Positions 59,632-64,000 of a stretch of 64,000 bases of DNA are shown here, piece by piece. The position numbers were made by a program, and so were the translations under genes. The notes below the pieces were generated by a model, which saw nothing but the letters and a program-made list of their open reading frames with translations, was not told the DNA's origin and did no database searches. Location: the NCBI GenBank assembly GCA_964399985.1, contig CAYNRY010000001.1:806001-870000 (forward strand), written 5' to 3'. Each line of letters starts with the position of its first letter. The first letter of the stretch is position 1. Origin of the DNA: Micavibrio_B sp964399985 (lineage in GTDB: Bacteria > Pseudomonadota > Alphaproteobacteria > Micavibrionales > Micavibrionaceae).

Positions 59632-60243
59632 CTAGGTGGATAAAGTAATCTTCCGCTTATGCCGCCAGAAATAGATGCCGCCAGCCAGCAGGACCAGCAC
59701 GGCGCAGCCGATTTTAATTTCGGGCAGCAGGCTTTTGACCAGTTCCTGATTATTCCCAAGTTGATACCCTAGAATGAGTAGCACTGCTGTCCAGATTGCC
59801 CCGCCCAGCCCTGTATAGATACAAAACTTTGCAAGGTTCATTCTGGCCAGACCCGCCGGAAAAGAAATGAAATGGCGGATACCGAAGACAAGACGGCCAA
59901 GGAAAATCGAGATCGGCCCGTGTGTGCGGAAATAATCATCCACCTTTGCCATTTTCTCTTCGTTCATAAAAAAGAAGCGTCCATATTTAATCAATATATA
60001 CCGCCCGCAGATTTTCGCGACGTAGTAATTCAAAAGTGAGCCTGCCATTGTACCGAGCACGGCAAGGATAAAGACTGTTGTGGCATCCCATACCCCTTGA
60101 TGAATTAAATATCCGGCAGGGATAAGTGTTGCCTCGCTCGGGATAGGCATAAAAGTACTCTCCAATGCCGACATCAGGAAGACTCCCGGATAGCCGAGAG
60201 CTTCGATGAATTCGATGAGCCAATGAATTGCAGTTTCGATCAT
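59632..60243 (-). CDS. DedA family membrane protein
   Basis: 203 residues with GGAG upstream of the ATG. It has five or so hydrophobic segments and the DedA signature FLGRLVFGIRHFISFPAGLARM, plus the acidic PIPSEATLIPAG region near the start. DedA proteins are inner-membrane flippases or transporters that recycle polyprenyl phosphate lipids or keep proton balance. It is between eno and ftsB, flanked on both sides by palindromic repeat copies. Confidence 0.93.
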   Translation of the reverse strand: MIETAIHWLIEFIEALGYPGVFLMSALESTFMPIPSEATLIPAGYLIHQGVWDATTVFILAVLGTMAGSLLNYYVAKICGRYILIKYGRFFFMNEEKMAKVDDYFRTHGPISIFLGRLVFGIRHFISFPAGLARMNLAKFCIYTGLGGAIWTAVLLILGYQLGNNQELVKSLLPEIKIGCAVLVLLAGGIYFWRHKRKITLST

Positions 60244-60263
60244 GTTTTATTCTCCTCAAAAAA

Positions 60264-60321
60264 CGTCACCCCGGCGAAGGCCGGGGTCCATGCATGGATT
60301 CCGGCCTTCGCCGGAATGACG
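60264..60321. repeat. Nested palindromic repeat, copy 5
   Basis: Outer arms CGTCACCCCGG and CCGGAATGACG pair with two mismatches; inner TCCATGCATGGA is a perfect palindrome; end hairpins are CCCCGGCGAAGGCCGGGG and TTCCGGCCTTCGCCGGAA. It sits just after the eno stop and before the dedA start. Confidence 0.9.
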
Positions 60322-60330
60322 CTAATAATA

Positions 60331-61641
60331 TTAAGCGGCTTTCAGTTTTGCGTTGGAAGACGGCTTGGCTCTAAGAATGCTCGTTCCTGCGTAACGCGCC
60401 GATGGGCCGAGGATTTCTTCGATGCGGATCAGTTGGTTGTATTTCGCCACGCGGTCGGAACGTGACAGGGAGCCTGTCTTGATCTGACCAGCATTCGTCG
60501 CGACCGCCAGATCAGCAATCGTTGAATCTTCAGTTTCGCCGGAACGGTGAGACAGGATCACGCCGAAGCCAGCTTTTTGTGCCATTTCGACGGCTTGCAA
60601 TGTTTCAGTCAAAGTGCCGATCTGGTTAACCTTTACAAGGATCGCGTTAGCCGATTTTTCTTCAATACCGCGAGCGAGGCGTTTCGGGTTTGTCACGAAC
60701 AGATCATCGCCGACGAGTTGCACTTTATCACCGAGCGCTTTTGTCAAAGCGGCCCAGCCTGCCCAATCATCTTCGGCCAGACCATCTTCGATAGAGACGA
60801 TCGGGTACTTGGAAACGAGGTCTTCGTAGTATTTGATCATCTGGTCGGTGGTCAGGACTTTGCCTTCACCCTCTAAATGATATTTACCCTCTTTGAAGAA
60901 TTCTGTTGCCGCTACATCGAGCGCGAGCATTACGTCTTCGCCAGGTTTGTAACCAGCTTTTTCGATCGCTTTCATAATGAAGTCTAATGCTTCATAGGAA
61001 GATTTAACTGCCGGAGCAAAACCGCCCTCGTCGCCTACATTGGTATTAAGGCCAGCTTCCGAAAGCTCCTTTTTCAACGTGTGGAAAATTTCAGAGCCCA
61101 TGCGGATGGCTTCGGCAATGCTTTCCGCGCCGACCGGCATGATCATGAATTCCTGAAAATCAACAGGGTTATCTGCATGTGAGCCGCCATTGATGATATT
61201 CATCATGGGGACTGGCAGCATGTTTGCAAATACGCCGCCGATGTAACGGAAAATTTGTTGGTCAACTTCTTCAGCCTGCGCACGGGCAATCGCCAGAGAC
61301 ACGCCAAGAATTGCATTTGCGCCAAGGCGGGATTTGTTCTCCGTGCCGTCGAGTTCGATCATTGCGTGATCGATCAGGGTTTGCTCTTCGGCTTCGATCC
61401 CATCGAGTAAATCGGCGATTTCTGTGTTGACGTTGTTGACCGCCGTTTCGACAGATTTGCCACCGTAGCGGGATTTGTCACCATCGCGAAGTTCAACAGC
61501 TTCATGCGCCCCTGTAGAAGCGCCTGACGGAACCGCTGCGCGGCCTCTGGCTCCGCTTTCTAAAACAACATCAACTTCTACGGTTGGGTTGCCGCGGCTG
61601 TCTAAAATTTGACGGGCATATACATCAACGATTGCGCTCAT
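60331..61641 (-). CDS. eno: Enolase
   Basis: 436 residues, the usual length. Signature SHRSGETEDSTIADLAVA, RGNPTVEVDV near the start, and the catalytic LVGDDLFVTN and ILVKVNQIGTLTE stretches are intact. It interconverts 2-phosphoglycerate and phosphoenolpyruvate, the latter also being a substrate of the NeuB and KdsA enzymes encoded in this window. The leader contains a 12-base-pair hairpin with the ribosome site in its 3' arm. Tail is RAKPSSNAKLKAA. Confidence 0.97.
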   Translation of the reverse strand: MSAIVDVYARQILDSRGNPTVEVDVVLESGARGRAAVPSGASTGAHEAVELRDGDKSRYGGKSVETAVNNVNTEIADLLDGIEAEEQTLIDHAMIELDGTENKSRLGANAILGVSLAIARAQAEEVDQQIFRYIGGVFANMLPVPMMNIINGGSHADNPVDFQEFMIMPVGAESIAEAIRMGSEIFHTLKKELSEAGLNTNVGDEGGFAPAVKSSYEALDFIMKAIEKAGYKPGEDVMLALDVAATEFFKEGKYHLEGEGKVLTTDQMIKYYEDLVSKYPIVSIEDGLAEDDWAGWAALTKALGDKVQLVGDDLFVTNPKRLARGIEEKSANAILVKVNQIGTLTETLQAVEMAQKAGFGVILSHRSGETEDSTIADLAVATNAGQIKTGSLSRSDRVAKYNQLIRIEEILGPSARYAGTSILRAKPSSNAKLKAA

Positions 61642-61643
61642 AA

Positions 61644-61677
61644 AAAAATCCTTTGCTAATTACAACAAAGGATTTTT
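61644..61677 (-). promoter_or_regulatory. Hairpin in eno leader that covers the ribosome-binding site
   Basis: Perfect 12-base arms AAAAATCCTTTG (61644-61655) and CAAAGGATTTTT (61666-61677) with a ten-base loop. In the minus-strand transcript the second arm contains AAAGGA, the eno ribosome site, followed by U7 and the AUG. The element therefore looks both like a short terminator and like a site-blocking hairpin. Confidence 0.7.
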
Positions 61678-61707
61678 AGAGGGAATTTAGCTTAAGGTCC
61701 AGTAGTG

Positions 61708-61881
61708 TTACGGATAAAACTGGCGATATATACGACGACAATTTTCTGTCGCCTTTCTTTGTTCGATTGTTTCAGCATCCGCGATACGGCGACCCCAACT
61801 TTGATCTACCAACTTTTTTGCATCGGTATTGCCTTGAGCCAGTTTAGACCAGATTTCGCTTCTTGGTTTTGTATCGTTCAT
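61708..61881 (-). CDS. Small hypothetical protein
   Basis: 57 residues from ATG at 61881, which has GGAGGGG five bases upstream; an ATG four codons earlier is also in frame. Polar and basic, with IWSKLAQGNTDAKKLVDQSWGRRI. Not recognised. It follows the 144-residue gene closely and precedes eno on the same strand, so it may be cotranscribed. Confidence 0.6.
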   Translation of the reverse strand: MNDTKPRSEIWSKLAQGNTDAKKLVDQSWGRRIADAETIEQRKATENCRRIYRQFYP

Positions 61882-61892
61882 CTGCCCCTCCA

Positions 61893-62327
61893 TTATGTTA
61901 ATGAAAGTTCAGATTTAACGCCTACGACGACAAGATTTTGTGTTGCCAGAGGGACACCATCGACTTCAAAACGGCGGAATTCATGATTGAGATGAGCTTG
62001 AACCGGGACATCATCTACAGCGTTGATATCAAAAAGGTCACATAAGGTAAAAAATGTTTCGCGATCAGAACGTATCAGGTAAGCATCAATAGAATAGCCA
62101 AAATCTGGTTTTTCTACCTGTTCTCCGCCAAGCGCGTCGAGGATCTTATTCTTCGTCGCATCTCCGGTGTTTCCACTAAAAATCGCGAGTAGATCTGGTG
62201 AATTTGTCGCTTTCAAGCCGCGCTGCGTGGCGGCATTCAGGACCTGATCTGTATGAAGGGGCTCTATTTTTACTGCTAGTTTACTCATTGTTTTACTCAT
62301 TAAATTAGATGTTATTACGACACGCAT
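61893..62327 (-). CDS. Hypothetical protein
   Basis: Up to 144 residues. Three in-frame ATGs (62327, 62300, 62288) are possible and none has a ribosome site; the last gives MSKLAVKIEP. No signal peptide or membrane helix. There is a mix of short motifs (HTDQVLNAATQRGLKATNSPDLLAIFSG and SIDAYLIRSDRETFFTLCDLFDI) but no family I know. It lies between kdsA and eno, normally close neighbours in this class. Confidence 0.68.
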   Translation of the reverse strand: MRVVITSNLMSKTMSKLAVKIEPLHTDQVLNAATQRGLKATNSPDLLAIFSGNTGDATKNKILDALGGEQVEKPDFGYSIDAYLIRSDRETFFTLCDLFDINAVDDVPVQAHLNHEFRRFEVDGVPLATQNLVVVGVKSELSLT

Positions 62328-62451
62328 AACATTGATTTAAATCGACAATTTTCAAGTTCTATCAGCCCTTCGAAATTTGCGGGGCCTTGGGGAACGACTG
62401 AGTATTACCGTTTTTCGCGTAGCAGATATTTAACAAAAAATAACTAATATG

Positions 62452-63273
62452 TCAAATATTCTTCGTCAGGCGATCAATCTGAACCATTTTCTCAAGAAGA
62501 CCTTCCATATCATTGAGCTTGACCATATTTGGACCATCAGACGGTGCATTGTCAGGGTCTTGGTGGGTTTCCATGAAAACGCCAGCCACGCCTACAGCCA
62601 TTGCAGCCTTGGCCATGACAGGAACCATGGTGCGATCCCCGCCTGTCGAGGCACCGTTACCGCCCGGTTGCTGGACAGCATGCGTGGCATCCATGATCAC
62701 CGGATAGCCGGTTTGCGCCATAATAGGCAGCGAGCGGAAATCAACAACTAGGGTGTTATAACCAAAGCTTGCACCGCGCTCGCAGAGCATGATGTTTTCA
62801 TTTCCGCTGTCGGAAATCTTCTGAGCAACGTTTTTCATGTCCCAAGGAGCCAGGAACTGGCCTTTTTTCACATTGATCGCCAAACCTGTTTTGGCAGCGG
62901 CAATCAAAAGATCCGTTTGGCGGCACAAAAACGCCGGGATTTGTAATACATCCACTGCATCTTTCAACGCTTCACATTGCTCGGGTGAATGCACGTCAGT
63001 TAAAACTGGCATGCCAAGGTCTTTTTTCAAATCTTTGAAAATTTCGATGGCTTTATCAAGCCCCATACCCCGCGCGCCTTTAATAGAGGTGCGGTTCGCT
63101 TTATCGAATGATGTTTTATAGATGTAAGGAATGCCAAGCTTTGTGGTGATTTCCTGCAGCTTTCCAGCCATGTCAAAGGCGTGATCTCTTGATTCAAGAA
63201 CGCAAGGTCCTGTGATGAGAGCAAAAGGCAAATCGTTGCTAATTTTAATCTGGCCGACGGATACTGTTTTCAT
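62452..63273 (-). CDS. kdsA: 3-deoxy-D-manno-octulosonate 8-phosphate synthase
   Basis: 273 residues. Motifs GPCVLESRDHAFDMA, YKTSFDKANRTSIKGARGMGLDKA, CERGASFGYNTLVVD and DATHAVQQPGG are intact. KdsA joins phosphoenolpyruvate and arabinose 5-phosphate for Kdo, so the organism should make lipopolysaccharide. It starts five bases after pyrG ends. A 124-base gap separates it from the hypothetical gene at 61893-62327. Confidence 0.96.
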   Translation of the reverse strand: MKTVSVGQIKISNDLPFALITGPCVLESRDHAFDMAGKLQEITTKLGIPYIYKTSFDKANRTSIKGARGMGLDKAIEIFKDLKKDLGMPVLTDVHSPEQCEALKDAVDVLQIPAFLCRQTDLLIAAAKTGLAINVKKGQFLAPWDMKNVAQKISDSGNENIMLCERGASFGYNTLVVDFRSLPIMAQTGYPVIMDATHAVQQPGGNGASTGGDRTMVPVMAKAAMAVGVAGVFMETHQDPDNAPSDGPNMVKLNDMEGLLEKMVQIDRLTKNI

Positions 63274-63278
63274 GGTAC

Positions 63279-64000
63279 TTATACCAATCTGCTTTTTTCA
63301 AGCGCCGCTTTAATAAATGACGTGAACAATGGATGCGGATCGAACGGTTTTGATTTCAATTCCGGATGGTATTGCACTCCGATAAACCAGGGATGCTCTG
63401 GGATTTCCACTGTTTCGGGCAATTTACCGTTTGGTGACATGCCGGCAAATTCCATGCCTTTTGCTTCGAGACGCTCGACATAGTTGATATTTACTTCATA
63501 GCGATGGCGGTGGCGTTCGGAAATCGTCGTCGAGCCATAGATATTTGAAATCAAGGAGCCGGGTTTCAGCGCGGCGTTATAAGCGCCGAGCCGCATCGTG
63601 CCGCCGAGATCGCCTTTATCATCGCGGGTGACCATTTCATTGCCTTTGAGCCATTCGGTCATCAAACCGACGACGGGCTCCTTGCATTCCCCGAATTCTG
63701 TGGAGTTTGCATCTGCCAAGCCGACAAGATTGCGCGTGGCTTCGATGACAGCCATTTGCATGCCGAAACAAATCCCGAAATAGGGCACTTTTCGCGTACG
63801 GGCAAATTCAACGGCTTTGATCATCCCTTCCGTACCACGCTGGCCGAAACCGCCGGGAACGAGAATTGCATCGACATCTTCAAGCTCGGCCGCATGGCCG
63901 TCTTTTTCGAATGTCTCGCCTTCCAAAAATTTCAGTTGAACTTTGACGTTGTTGGCAATACCGCCATGGATCAAGGCTTCGTTCAGGGATTTATAACTAT
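63279..64000 (-). CDS. pyrG: CTP synthase, C-terminal part, cut by the window edge
   Basis: The reading frame is open to the edge; bases 63975-64000 continue SYKSLNEALIHGG in the right frame. Visible is the glutamine amidotransferase domain with the nucleophile region FGICFGMQM, and the later HRHRYEVN and HPWFIGVQYHPELKSKP motifs. CTP synthase aminates UTP. The synthetase domain is outside the window. pyrG-kdsA-eno is a standard alphaproteobacterial order. Confidence 0.95.
   Translation of the reverse strand, partial: SYKSLNEALIHGGIANNVKVQLKFLEGETFEKDGHAAELEDVDAILVPGGFGQRGTEGMIKAVEFARTRKVPYFGICFGMQMAVIEATRNLVGLADANSTEFGECKEPVVGLMTEWLKGNEMVTRDDKGDLGGTMRLGAYNAALKPGSLISNIYGSTTISERHRHRYEVNINYVERLEAKGMEFAGMSPNGKLPETVEIPEHPWFIGVQYHPELKSKPFDPHPLFTSFIKAALEKSRLV

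Noticed and set aside
40637..60321. Palindromic repeats as a CRISPR array
   Set aside because: Copies are dispersed, not regularly spaced, have no spacers, and no cas genes are present.
62328..62451. The gap between kdsA and the gene at 61893-62327 as a small-RNA locus
   Set aside because: I see no promoter, hairpin or terminator in these 124 bases.

Overview
The window looks like an alphaproteobacterial chromosome of moderate GC. I base this on gene order: pyrG-kdsA-eno-ftsB-pdhA-pdhB-pdhC-lpd-lipA-ratA, then cinA-pgpA-ispDF (a fused IspD/IspF), then ntrY-ntrX-hfq-hflX and mazG. The pyruvate dehydrogenase E1 beta subunit carries its own lipoyl domain, and tmk-holB-metG-tatD-MBL hydrolase forms one run. 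All of these are arrangements known from Alphaproteobacteria. I cannot name a genus.

Bases 1-23,915 hold a surface-glycan locus. A leftward operon starts with wecB (16,540) and runs through asparagine synthase, a methyltransferase, a two-domain oxidoreductase, a small transporter, a second methyltransferase, a predicted helical-toroid/beta-sandwich protein, a GT2 glycosyltransferase and a GT-B-like transferase; most junctions are 4-base ATGA overlaps. After a 100-base gap the same strand carries a UDP-glucuronate-type epimerase, a TviB-type nucleotide-sugar dehydrogenase, an ABC flippase and a NeuB-family synthase. Rightward from the divergent promoter region lie neuB-neuC-neuA, a complete route from UDP-GlcNAc to a CMP-activated nonulosonic (sialic-type) acid. 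A methyltransferase-like gene, an asparagine-synthetase-like protein with no glutaminase cysteine and a large polytopic membrane protein close the locus. The set predicts a glycan containing uronic acids (possibly amidated) and nonulosonic acid.

Bases 23,958-25,030 are a boundary: a recQ helicase pseudogene, a 67-residue gene and tRNA-Ser(UGA) with its terminator. Bases 25,083-36,866 are cell-envelope and housekeeping genes on the plus strand (DUF218, MltB, RlpA, a DacA-type carboxypeptidase, tmk, holB, metG, EamA, tatD, MBL hydrolase, queA, mazG), with one unknown gene on the minus strand. Bases 36,917-38,300 are a two-gene operon of unknown function behind a promoter with a perfect 12-base inverted repeat.

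Bases 38,331-63,974 are mostly core genes. Accessory pieces are inserted among them: a GxxExxY gene bounded by inverted repeats between pdhA and pdhB, three small genes between lpd and lipA, a 59-codon gene upstream of lipA, a SpoT/MESH1-like HD hydrolase beside ratA, two small genes for short proteins upstream of pdhA, and at least five copies of a nested palindromic repeat. One repeat copy encodes the tail of a protein and another lies in its leader. The eno leader has a 12-base-pair hairpin that contains the ribosome-binding site. The window ends inside pyrG.
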